DNA from: Lentisphaerae bacterium WC36
Lineage (GTDB): Bacteria > Verrucomicrobiota > Lentisphaeria > Victivallales > SZUA-371
Reading direction: 5' to 3'
Assembly (NCBI GenBank): GCA_020683205.1
Contig: CP085689.1
Location: 2,294,001 to 2,358,000 of the forward strand
DNA: 64,000 nt
Shown here: positions 51,718 through 58,847 of the stretch, one piece after another
Layout of the letters: each line of letters begins with the position of its first letter
Numbering within the stretch: the first letter of the stretch is position 1
The notes under the pieces: model-generated
Database searches by the model: none
What the model was told of the DNA's origin: nothing
Seen by the model: only the letters and a program-made list of their open reading frames with translations
Translations under genes and position numbers: made by a program

Positions 51718-51981
51718 TTAAAGTGTGTTAACCAAATTAAAAACTGCTTGAATCCTGCAATCATCATTTAATTTATTTAAACTTCTTAGTTGCGGAATAA
51801 GCTTTTCATGTCCACGTTTTTTCATTTCATTTTCTAAGCAGTTAAGACAAATTTTATATCCGTCTTTTGTTCCTGCAAATGCTTGTTCGTGGCATTCTTC
51901 GCATTCTACAAATTCCATTTTACTATTAGTAAAAAGTAAAAATAACGTTAACGTATCAAGTTCTTGTAAAGTGTCGTTCAT
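51718..51981 (-). CDS. Small zinc-finger protein
   Basis: 87 residues with C-x2-C ... C-x2-C ('CEECHEQAFAGTKDGYKICL' plus one more Cys), a zinc-ribbon-like module, then a helical tail. Followed and preceded by members of the hairpin repeat family. Unknown function. Confidence 0.6.
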   Translation of the reverse strand: MNDTLQELDTLTLFLLFTNSKMEFVECEECHEQAFAGTKDGYKICLNCLENEMKKRGHEKLIPQLRSLNKLNDDCRIQAVFNLVNTL

Positions 51982-52024
51982 TGTTCATAAATCCTTAATT
52001 TTTAGTTTTAATTTCTTAAACGGT

Positions 52025-52055
52025 TGGCGGATTTTTACACCGACCGCCACGGTGT
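52025..52055. repeat. Interleaved-hairpin repeat, best copy
   Basis: TGGCGG (52025-52030) can pair with CCGCCA (52044-52049) and ACACCG (52037-52042) with CGGTGT (52050-52055). The two 6-bp stems are interleaved, so they must compete, or form a compact pseudoknot. Confidence 0.65.
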
Positions 52056-52167
52056 CAAGGTATGTGCTTTTTCTTCTAGCCGTTGCACGCCCTACTTGAA
52101 AAAACGGGTTTTTTCGACCCTGCCGAGATTAAGAGCGAGAAATAAACGACAGGCTACCTCTTCGCAA

Positions 52168-52197
52168 TGGTATTTTTACACCTATTCCCCACGGTGT
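52168..52197. repeat. Interleaved-hairpin repeat, weak copy
   Basis: ACACC (52078+100, i.e. 52178-52182) pairs with GGTGT (52193-52197). The other stem is reduced to TGG/CCA. Confidence 0.5.
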
Positions 52198-52257
52198 CTG
52201 TTTTACTTCATGACATAAGAAAAAAACAGAGAAAACCTTATGCCGTTAGCGTTTTAA

Positions 52258-52273
52258 CACACCCGCCACGGTG
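52258..52273. repeat. Interleaved-hairpin repeat, weak copy
   Basis: CACC (52260-52263) pairs with GGTG (52270-52273) around CGCCAC, within the same 'CCGCCACGGTG' core as the stronger copies. Confidence 0.45.
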
Positions 52274-52349
52274 GATTATTTTTATTTTTTTGTATAGCAG
52301 AGCTATAAAAATAATCTAAAAAATCACTGCTTAAAAATCTGTTTAAAGT

Positions 52350-52381
52350 TTGGCGGGGTTTTACACCGACCGCCACGGTGT
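52350..52381. repeat. Interleaved-hairpin repeat, strong copy
   Basis: TGGCGG (52351-52356) with CCGCCA (52370-52375), and ACACCG (52363-52368) with CGGTGT (52376-52381), exactly as in the copy at 52025. It lies 18 bases past the stop of the small gene at 52399. Confidence 0.65.
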
Positions 52382-52398
52382 CAAAAAAAGGGTAAATC

Positions 52399-52551
52399 TT
52401 AATTAACTTGCCGTTTTGCGTTTTGGGGTGTGTAATTAATTCCCAAACATTTACATGCTTCTATAAATTCATCTAAAGAAATTGCTTTACATTCTACTAA
52501 ATTTCTCATGTTTGCTAAAATTGCAGCTTGAGATGTTTTCTTGAACTTCAT
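52399..52551 (-). CDS. 50-residue protein at the head of the early operon
   Basis: Starts 'MKFKKTSQAAILANMRNLVE' with AGGAG 6 bases before the ATG, a strong ribosome site. Helical with two Cys. It lies opposite the repressor across a 211-base control region, the place of cro or a similar regulator, but no helix-turn-helix is obvious. Confidence 0.6.
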   Translation of the reverse strand: MKFKKTSQAAILANMRNLVECKAISLDEFIEACKCLGINYTPQNAKRQVN

Positions 52552-52603
52552 TCTAATCTCCTAAGGTTGGTTGTTATCGTTTATATAGATATAATATAAT
52601 AAA

Positions 52604-52632
52604 ATTAGATATTTTATAAAAAATAAGCTCAA
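52604..52632 (-). promoter_or_regulatory. Possible leftward early promoter
   Basis: On the minus strand TTGAGC (52627-52632) and TCTAAT (52604-52609) are 17 bases apart, upstream of the 52551 start. It is a modest match in a very AT-rich region. Confidence 0.35.
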
Positions 52633-52690
52633 AATAAAATATATTTATTCTATATTATCCTATAAAATATAAAAAAATAATAAATAATTA

Positions 52691-52719
52691 TTGACTTTTT
52701 TTATATTTTAGGTTAATAT
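52691..52719 (+). promoter_or_regulatory. Promoter of the XRE repressor gene
   Basis: TTGACT (52691-52696) and TAATAT (52714-52719) have exactly 17 bases between them, 44 bases before the ATG at 52763. A good sigma-70-type match. Operators for the repressor are expected in 52560-52760, but I see no clear palindrome. Confidence 0.7.
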
Positions 52720-52762
52720 ATAGTAAAGTTAAAAAAATAATATAAAATAAAAGGATAGTTTT

Positions 52763-53134
52763 ATGTCAAAATTCGGAACAAAACTAAAGCAAAATATTAA
52801 ATTAGCTGGCTTGACCAATATTGAGTTTGCAGAAAAAACAGGATTGTCTGCAAATTATGTTTCAATTTTAATTAACGATAATACTAGATTGCCAAAGCTT
52901 GACAATTTTAATAAAATGTTAGAAGTTTTAGAACCTAGAATTTCAACTGACGACTTTTTAGACTTATCTCAAATCTATACCGTTGAAAAATTTGGGCTTG
53001 CAAATAATAAATTGATTAACGACCTTTCAGATGAAGAGCAAAATGTTATTAATAGCTTTAAATTATTAACTGACCACCAGCAATTTTTAATTAAAAGCCA
53101 AATTGAAGAGTATAGGCGTTTAAATTTAAAATAA
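52763..53134 (+). CDS. XRE-family repressor-like regulator
   Basis: 123 residues. The N-terminal helix-turn-helix (about 10-50) has 'NIEFAEKTGLSANYVSILIN', then a helical C-terminus without a LexA-like peptidase domain. AAAGGATAG stands before the ATG. It is divergent from the early operon and is the best candidate for the lysogeny repressor, of the non-cleavable type. Confidence 0.8.
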   Translation: MSKFGTKLKQNIKLAGLTNIEFAEKTGLSANYVSILINDNTRLPKLDNFNKMLEVLEPRISTDDFLDLSQIYTVEKFGLANNKLINDLSDEEQNVINSFKLLTDHQQFLIKSQIEEYRRLNLK

Positions 53135-53291
53135 CTCTGTATAACTTGATTGATTGGATCATTAATACAGTTTTGTGTTAGTCGTCTTTTTGGGTGTGTA
53201 AATTGCGACAAAATAGATTTTAAAAAACTCATAGTGTAACTTCCTAATTTAGATAATTAATTGAAATTTTGAGCTTTTTAAAATTATAGAA

Positions 53292-53441
53292 AGTCGGGCG
53301 TTTAGAACCTCTGCACCAAACGATCAGAGTATGCAACTTTTCCACAAGGGTATTGTATAGCTGCATCCACCCGACAAATATAGCAGTCGGCACGCAAAAA
53401 TATTGCGTGTATGTTTGGTTATTTTACGGGTTCTAAACCGC
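53292..53441 (+). ncRNA. Probable C4-type phage antisense RNA element
   Basis: A 150-base structured block. The ends pair: TTTAGAACC (53301-53309) with GGTTCTAAA (53429-53437), extended by GCG/CGC. Inside are CCGAC/GTCGG (53371-53375 with 53386-53390), CACGCAA/TTGCGTG (53391-53397 with 53403-53409) and ATGCA/TGCAT (53331-53335 with 53362-53366). GTCGGG (53293-53298) can also take CCCGAC (53370-53375). The plus strand reads 'CIHPTNIAVGTQKYCVYVWL', which I know from Ash/C4-associated phage sequences. C4 RNA of P1 and CI RNA of P4 act by antisense pairing in immunity. Strand is likely plus but not proven. Confidence 0.65.
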
Positions 53442-53857
53442 ATTTTTTAACTTAACTTATTTTATCAGAATTTCAATTTTTCCAATAAAATTATAATATA
53501 AAAAGCTCGCTTGATTTAAAAACTTTTAAATTTTGCAATTTTTTACATAATTTTCTCCTATTGTTAAATTCCCCCATAATTTAGATTATACTACTTTATT
53601 TAGTATTGCAAATAAAAATTGTAAACTATTGATTGTAAAAAACTTATCAAACTTATAACAGTCTAAAACGTTAAAATATCTAACCATAATTAACAATTTT
53701 ATAATCAAAATATTAGAAAGATAAACTAAAAAATATTAATCTAATCTAACAAATAATTTAAGTTTAATATTATTTAGCATATAAATATTTGCTTTTATAC
53801 TCAATTTAAACTATTTTAGACAATTCATTTAATAAATTAAAACAACAAGAGGTGAAT
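53442..53857. other. Gene-free AT-rich stretch
   Basis: 416 bases between the RNA element and the small membrane genes. I see no open frame, clear repeat or strong promoter pair in it. It may hold the targets of the RNA or the start of the 53858 operon. Confidence 0.4.
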
Positions 53858-53989
53858 ATGAATTTTTTATTACTGATTCCATTTTTAATAATTGAATTAG
53901 CAATTAAAATACCGCTTTTTATATTTTGCGTTATTTTTGGTTTTTTCGAATTTACTATTAAATCTATAATTGATTATAAAAACAAATAA
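53858..53989 (+). CDS. 43-residue membrane protein
   Basis: Starts 'MNFLLLIPFLIIELAIKIPL' and is nearly all one or two transmembrane helices with a charged tail. AGAGGTG stands 4-10 bases before the ATG. First of three short membrane genes on the plus strand in the lysogeny region. Confidence 0.55.
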   Translation: MNFLLLIPFLIIELAIKIPLFIFCVIFGFFEFTIKSIIDYKNK

Positions 53990-54006
53990 TTTTAAAAGGT
54001 GTATGT

Positions 54007-54210
54007 ATGTTTCATTCAACGATTATCGTACTTTTATTTTTATGTACTATTTCCCTTTCTGGGTGCGGTCGTTCATGGGAAGATAAATTTGTTGCTCTAA
54101 TATCAACCATAGCAATGGGATTACTTTTATTTGTGTTTTCTCTCATATGCACGGTAGTTAGCAATGTATTTAATAAAAACAAAGCAAATAATGATACTGA
54201 AAATGAATAA
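54007..54210 (+). CDS. Small lipoprotein with a transmembrane helix
   Basis: 67 residues. Lipobox L-S-G-C (Cys20), then a short linker and one transmembrane helix (about 31-53) with a charged tail. AAAGGTG precedes the ATG. Second of three membrane genes; expressed in the lysogen it could change the cell surface, but that is inference. Confidence 0.6.
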   Translation: MFHSTIIVLLFLCTISLSGCGRSWEDKFVALISTIAMGLLLFVFSLICTVVSNVFNKNKANNDTENE

Positions 54211-54400
54211 AAACTTTTCAAAAAAATCAATCAGTATTATTGTAACAATTTTAATACTCCCTATTGTTGGACTTATAACAAATATTATTCTCCCAGAATC
54301 AACGGATAAAACATTCATTGGTGGCTTAATACTCCCTGTTGTATTTTGGTCTGTTTTTTTCGGTGTTTTTAAAGTTTTAGGTCAATTTATAGACGACTAA
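54203..54400 (+). CDS. Small two-helix membrane protein
   Basis: 65 residues from the ATG at 54203, which overlaps the end of the upstream gene by 8 bases; a frame from 54164 only adds residues inside that gene. Two transmembrane helices (about 9-28 and 37-57). Third of the trio. Confidence 0.55.
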   Translation: MNKNFSKKSISIIVTILILPIVGLITNIILPESTDKTFIGGLILPVVFWSVFFGVFKVLGQFIDD

Positions 54401-54410
54401 AAAAACACCA

Positions 54411-54644
54411 TTGAACAATGTTCGAACATTGTTCAAGATATGTTCGAAAAGTGTTCGAACACCGTGTTAAAACACTTTTATTTTGCAACAACAAAAAAAT
54501 TACTTTTTCACTAAAAACTTACTTCTTTACAAAATTACTCTGTTAATTTTTGAGGTTAATTTAAACTAATTGAACAATGCTCGAAATATGTTTGAACAAT
54601 GTTCGAACAATGCTTGAACAATCAAAGTCAAAGTCAAAGTCAAA
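54411..54644 (+). repeat. Cluster of GTTCGAAC palindromes and a TCAAAG array
   Basis: A perfect 26-base palindrome is centred at 54423/54424 (half-site TTGAACAATGTTC). GTGTTCGAACAC follows at 54451-54462 and near copies at 54570-54620. Then TCAAAG is repeated three and a half times (54622-54644). On the plus strand the right part reads 'TMLEICLNNVRTMLEQSKSK', the style of DUF1376-type replication proteins. So this may be a decayed gene end as well as an iteron- or operator-like block. Confidence 0.6.
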
Positions 54645-54997
54645 TAATATTAAAGAAAATATATATACAAAAGAAAAAAATTAAATCAATCAAAAACGAA
54701 AAAACAAAAACTGTTGCGGTGAAATTATTTTATTGATCCAAAATCTCAAAAAACATCAAAATATCATAAAATTCAAGATTTATGCCGTTTTAGTTATTTT
54801 TTTAAAAAACGTAAATAAAGCGATTTTAAGCCCCTGTTCTCCCTTTTACAATAAAAGTATCATAAAACTTTAAAAACTCTCTCAAATTGGCTAAAATAGA
54901 CATTTAAAGGCATTTTTAATAGTAAACACAATGACAATTTTTAATCACATAAAAACCCATATAGTTTAAATTTAACAACTAAAAGACAATTAAACAC
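54645..54997. other. Gene-free AT-rich stretch
   Basis: 353 bases after the palindrome cluster with no open frame and no repeat that I can see. It leads to the promoter of the 55061 regulator. Confidence 0.4.
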
Positions 54998-55026
54998 TTG
55001 ACTTTTGAGCTTTTTTAAACTATTTT
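54998..55026 (+). promoter_or_regulatory. Promoter of the second XRE regulator
   Basis: TTGACT (54998-55003) and TATTTT (55021-55026), 17 bases apart, 35 bases before the ATG at 55061. The -35 region shares TTGACTTTT with the promoter at 52691. Confidence 0.5.
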
Positions 55027-55060
55027 ATGATTAAAGAAAAATTAAATTATTGGTTGTAAG

Positions 55061-55363
55061 ATGAAATTAAACAAAGAAAAATTTAAGCTTTACCGCTTAC
55101 GTTCTGGCTATACTCAAGAGGAGTTAGCAGCAAAATTCGGTATTTCAAAGCAAGCAGTGCAGCGTTGGGAATCTGGGGCATCAAATCCTAGAAAAAGTTT
55201 ATTGCCAACATTAGCAAATCTTTTTAACTGTCTGCAAAGTGATTTTTGCGATATCGAGAGCGAAGAAGAAGAAGAAACTTTGCGTGCAATTATTACCAAA
55301 GCAAAAAGCTTAAATTTGACAGAGCGAAATCAAGTCTTGCAATATTTAACGAAAAATTACTAA
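55061..55363 (+). CDS. XRE-family regulator
   Basis: 100 residues. 'YRLRSGYTQEELAAKFGISK' and 'QAVQRWESGASNPRKS' make a standard helix-turn-helix; an acidic Glu run and a short helical tail follow. It stands at the far right of the prophage. It may regulate phage genes or an accessory gene next to the attachment site. Confidence 0.8.
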   Translation: MKLNKEKFKLYRLRSGYTQEELAAKFGISKQAVQRWESGASNPRKSLLPTLANLFNCLQSDFCDIESEEEEETLRAIITKAKSLNLTERNQVLQYLTKNY

Positions 55364-55371
55364 AAAGCAAA

Positions 55372-55534
55372 TTTGAGGTTAACTAGCTAATAAATAATGG
55401 GTGTCCACTTTTGTGACCAAAAGACTAAATTGTGTGTCCATGTTTGAGGCTAAAGACCAAAAGAGAAAAACAAGCTAAAAAAACGTCAAAAAATGTCAAT
55501 TTCGAGCTTAAAAAATACTAATATTTGAGGCTAA
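55372..55534 (+). repeat. Three TTTGAGGYTAA repeats near the prophage right end
   Basis: TTTGAGGTTAA (55372-55382) and TTTGAGGCTAA (55443-55453 and 55524-55534). Another direct copy is at 54549-54559 and an inverted one at 11842-11852 beside the attachment tRNA. GTGTCCA also occurs twice (about 55400 and 55435). Integrase arm-type sites are a reasonable guess. Confidence 0.5.
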
Positions 55535-55647
55535 AAAAATAAGGGACTCACTCCTCTTTTTTACTACCCTTTAATATTCTCATATTACTTATACAATCTA
55601 AACAAAAACTAACAGGTCATTAACAGATATATGATTTTTAACTATCA

Positions 55648-56676
55648 TCAAACAAAATCAAATGCTAAAAACTCTTCTATTGACATAATTTTTATATCTG
55701 ACTCAAAAAAGTTTGCTAAAACTTTAAACTTATCAATAAATCTTGAATCATCTGAAATAAAATAATTAGCTTCAAAACCATATATAGCATGAGTTACGTC
55801 ATGCATTCTAGACTTTATTTTGGTCAATTCATTCTTTTTTTTGTCGTATTTAATTTTTTCAGCTTTATAGCCTGCTTCTTCTAAACAATTAAAAAAAATA
55901 GAAAAAACATCACATTTTCTATAATGATTTTTTACATTCTCAATAGATAAATTATCTAAAGTTCCATTAAATCTATCATTAAATAAATTTTTTATATTAT
56001 TATCACTTAGAAGTTCCCAAGGGCTTATATTATTAATAACTTCTGGGAATATGTTATATTTTTTTCTTACTTTATCATGGGTTCTTTCTAGGTAATAATT
56101 ATAATTTGAATCTAAATCTAACATTTTAACCGTTTTTTCAAGAACATTATCATTCTTTCTTCCTAAAATTAAAGTATCGTTATCTTCTGCAAATTGAGTT
56201 TTTGGATACTGCTCTATAACTCTTTTCATACATTCTTTAGGGTGTTCCTGTTTTAGCTGTGTTTTAAAAATATCTTCTCCATGATATTTAATAATAAAAG
56301 GTAAGTCTCTCAGATATTCTTCAAACATTAGTTTTTCTTGGGACGGTAAAAAAGAGTTTGAGTATGTATTATTATTAGCTTCAAAAAGATTGTAAACATC
56401 TTCTTCTCTCATATTTCCTGGCAAAAATTCCCAGTTATCACTAATGTTAGCGATTAACTGCAATTCTTTATCAACAAAAGAAATATTTTTTATTATGTCG
56501 CGTGTAAATCTATCCCTTAATGGGATAGCAATTTCTTCCATGTGGGCAGGAGAATATGGGAATATAAATCCCTGTCCTTTTAAAAATTTTATTTTGTCCA
56601 TTACTTCATTGTGAAATTCTTCTTTTTTCTTCAAGCACAAAAAAATATTCATATCAAGATAAATTGACTTATTCAT
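55648..56676 (-). CDS. PIN-like protein
   Basis: 342 residues. 'YLDMNIF' near the N-terminus gives the first PIN acidic residue (Asp8). 'SRMHDVTHAIYGFEANYFIS' followed by 'DDSRFIDKFK' gives the later acidic cluster. PIN domains are Mg-dependent RNases, often toxins. The rest is helical and not recognised, and no antitoxin gene is next to it. It may be cargo at the prophage edge or a host gene. Confidence 0.65.
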   Translation of the reverse strand: MNKSIYLDMNIFLCLKKKEEFHNEVMDKIKFLKGQGFIFPYSPAHMEEIAIPLRDRFTRDIIKNISFVDKELQLIANISDNWEFLPGNMREEDVYNLFEANNNTYSNSFLPSQEKLMFEEYLRDLPFIIKYHGEDIFKTQLKQEHPKECMKRVIEQYPKTQFAEDNDTLILGRKNDNVLEKTVKMLDLDSNYNYYLERTHDKVRKKYNIFPEVINNISPWELLSDNNIKNLFNDRFNGTLDNLSIENVKNHYRKCDVFSIFFNCLEEAGYKAEKIKYDKKKNELTKIKSRMHDVTHAIYGFEANYFISDDSRFIDKFKVLANFFESDIKIMSIEEFLAFDFV

Positions 56677-56810
56677 TATATAACTCCTATTTTAAATTAC
56701 GAATTCCATAACTACATAAATAACATTTATATTTAAATTATTAACATCCTCATATTACTTGCAAAATTTGTTGCTACACCCTACACTTTTAAGAAACGGA
56801 GAAATGTAAT

Positions 56811-56948
56811 ATGTTGAGAATTTATTTAATTACACTTTTATTGATGCTAACAACAACTTCTTGCTGTTGTTTAGACAAACAAACCCCACAACAAAAAGAA
56901 GAGATGCAACGTGAACTTCGCATTTTCACTCAACAAAACGCATTATAA
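56811..56948 (+). CDS. Small lipoprotein
   Basis: 45 residues. A lipoprotein signal ends in T-T-S-C (Cys18), followed by two further Cys and a short Gln/Glu-rich tail. CGGAG stands 12 bases before the ATG. Convergent with the gene at 56950, one base between stops. Entericidin-like in size but not in sequence. Confidence 0.5.
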   Translation: MLRIYLITLLLMLTTTSCCCLDKQTPQQKEEMQRELRIFTQQNAL

Positions 56949-56949
56949 T

Positions 56950-58683
56950 TTAGTCGCGATATTTAATTTTTGAGTATTTGACTTCAACATTATTAAAACC
57001 ACGCTTAGCGAGTAAATATTCAAGATAATGTTTTATTAAGTCTTTACGGTGAACTTTTGGACCAATGATAATTTTTAATTTCTCTTTATCATTTGATTTA
57101 AAAATTATTGGGTCTGTTTCAATATATAATTGGGGAATTTCGCGTTCGTCGAATTTCACCCTTTTATTATACAGGTCACTATTGTTAGGAATTTGACAAA
57201 TCAATCGCCACTCTTTTTCAGAGCTGTAGCTTTTATTTTTAAAAGTATACATTAAAGGATTTAAAACCGAACGCACTAACCCTTTTAGTTTGTCCTCTTG
57301 CTCTTTACTTAATTTTGCTTTTTTAAATTCATTAGTAATATCTTTAAGAAAGGGATTAAGCCTTTTTATGATTTCCTTTTTTTTATCATCTCCATACTCT
57401 ATTTTATGACAAAGAAAATGCAAATTATCTTTCTATTTTATATTTTCATTTCTATTTTTTTCAAAGTTAATATTGTCTTTTTCATTTGAAGTTTTACAGT
57501 CGATTTGAGTTAGTGTGCTTTTTGTCATTAATGAGTCAAAGTTTGAACATTTAAATTGAACTGGATCAATTTCAAGACAGAAACCGTCGCCATCGTTGCC
57601 ATAAGCTCGCCATAAATTAAGAGAATCTTCATCTTCAGTAAAACTAGCAGTAAAACAATGTAAACTCTCATTCTCTGGGTAACTAAATGTATCAATGCCA
57701 TCTTTATAAAAAGACTCTAAAAGCTCTTGGCACTCGAAATGTTCTTTTTCTGTTTCTTTATCAAATTTTAAATCATTTGATAATAGAGCTCTACCTTCGC
57801 TAGGATCATTCATCCCTATTGAATCGTATAGACGTAATACATTATTTATAAAATTATCATTGTTTTCTTTTGAATTAATAGTACCAACACTAGTTTTAAA
57901 ATCATTCTCAAAAGACTTTTTGTTTAATATGCTTTCAAATGCCACCATTGAACTAAAATGAAAAACTTTTTTCAATGGTTTTGGTTGATTTTCAAAATAG
58001 TCAATTATGTCATATGATAGCTCAAGAATACGTTCAGAGATATTAATCGAATCTTCTGTTAATATTGAAATATCGTCAAATAATATTTCACTAACTCTAG
58101 TAAAAATTGCGCTATGAATATTACTTTTTTCTTTAAATTCTATTTTTAAAAGTTTAATTGCTTCTTTAGAGTTTTTTACCACTCCAATACCTCTATTATA
58201 ACAACATGCTAAATTAAATCTAGCAATTTCATGATCACTATCTGCTGCTTTTTTAAAATACTCAAATGCCTTTTGATGATTGAAATCAGTGCCAATCCCT
58301 TTTTCGTAATAATAACCCACACTATTTAAAGCCATGACATGACCTTGTTCCGCTGCTTTTTTATGATATTCAAATACTTTTCCCTCATTCTTTTCTACAC
58401 CCTCACCTTTATAATAACAAAGACCAGTATTATATTGAGCAAGTGCATCTCCATTGTCTGCTGCTTTTTTATAATACTCAAATGCCTTTACCAAATTTTG
58501 TGAAACTCCTTCACCATTATAAAAACAATGACCAACATTATATTGAGCACCAATATGTCCATTATCAGCCGCTTTTTTCCAGTATTTAAATGCTTTTCCA
58601 AATTCTTCTTCATCGTAATAATCACATGCTTGGTTAAATAAATTCCTTAACTCTTCTTTTGTATATTTTTTCCCATCTGACAT
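56950..58683 (-). pseudogene. Sel1-repeat/DUF2971 gene with an in-frame stop
   Basis: Codons from 58683 encode Sel1-like TPR repeats (about residues 10-190, e.g. 'AADNGHIGAQYNVGHCFYNG'). A DUF2971 domain ('GMNDPSEGRALLSNDL', 'HCFTASFTEDEDSLNLWRAY', 'GDGFCLEIDP') then runs into TAG at 57433-57435. The same frame is open on the other side to 56950 and carries the rest of DUF2971 ('KSYSSEKEWRLICQIP', 'LKIIIGPKVHRKDLIKHYL'). So this is one gene with a nonsense codon: both halves lie in one reading frame. Function unknown. Confidence 0.7.
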
Positions 58684-58789
58684 AATAAGGTAGATCCTTT
58701 AAATTGGCTTATTTTTTATACTTAACGTATTTAAAATACCTTTCGTCACACTTACTAGCAAATAAAATAGCTAATTTACTCTAAAACTA

Positions 58790-58818
58790 TTGAAATATAT
58801 AAAAAATTTTGCTATAAT
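58790..58818 (+). promoter_or_regulatory. Strong sigma-70-type promoter of the MBOAT gene
   Basis: TTGAAA (58790-58795) and TATAAT (58813-58818) are exactly 17 bases apart, 29 bases before the ATG at 58848. AGGTGA precedes the ATG as ribosome site. Confidence 0.75.
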
Positions 58819-58847
58819 TATGCTTATAAATTTTTAGGTGAACGTAC

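Noticed and set aside
52025-52055. True H-type pseudoknot
   Set aside because: Both stems are interleaved, but no base remains between the second strand of stem 1 and that of stem 2, so all twelve pairs cannot form at once. Competing hairpins fit better.
52024-52218. Open frame of 64 codons on the plus strand
   Set aside because: It begins inside a hairpin repeat, has no ribosome site and is read through two repeat copies. Its codons are explained by the repeat family. It may resemble phage icd-type peptides, but I cannot support a gene.
55061-56676. XRE regulator plus PIN-like gene as a toxin-antitoxin pair
   Set aside because: They are convergent and about 300 bases apart, not in one operon, and the regulator looks like an ordinary phage repressor.
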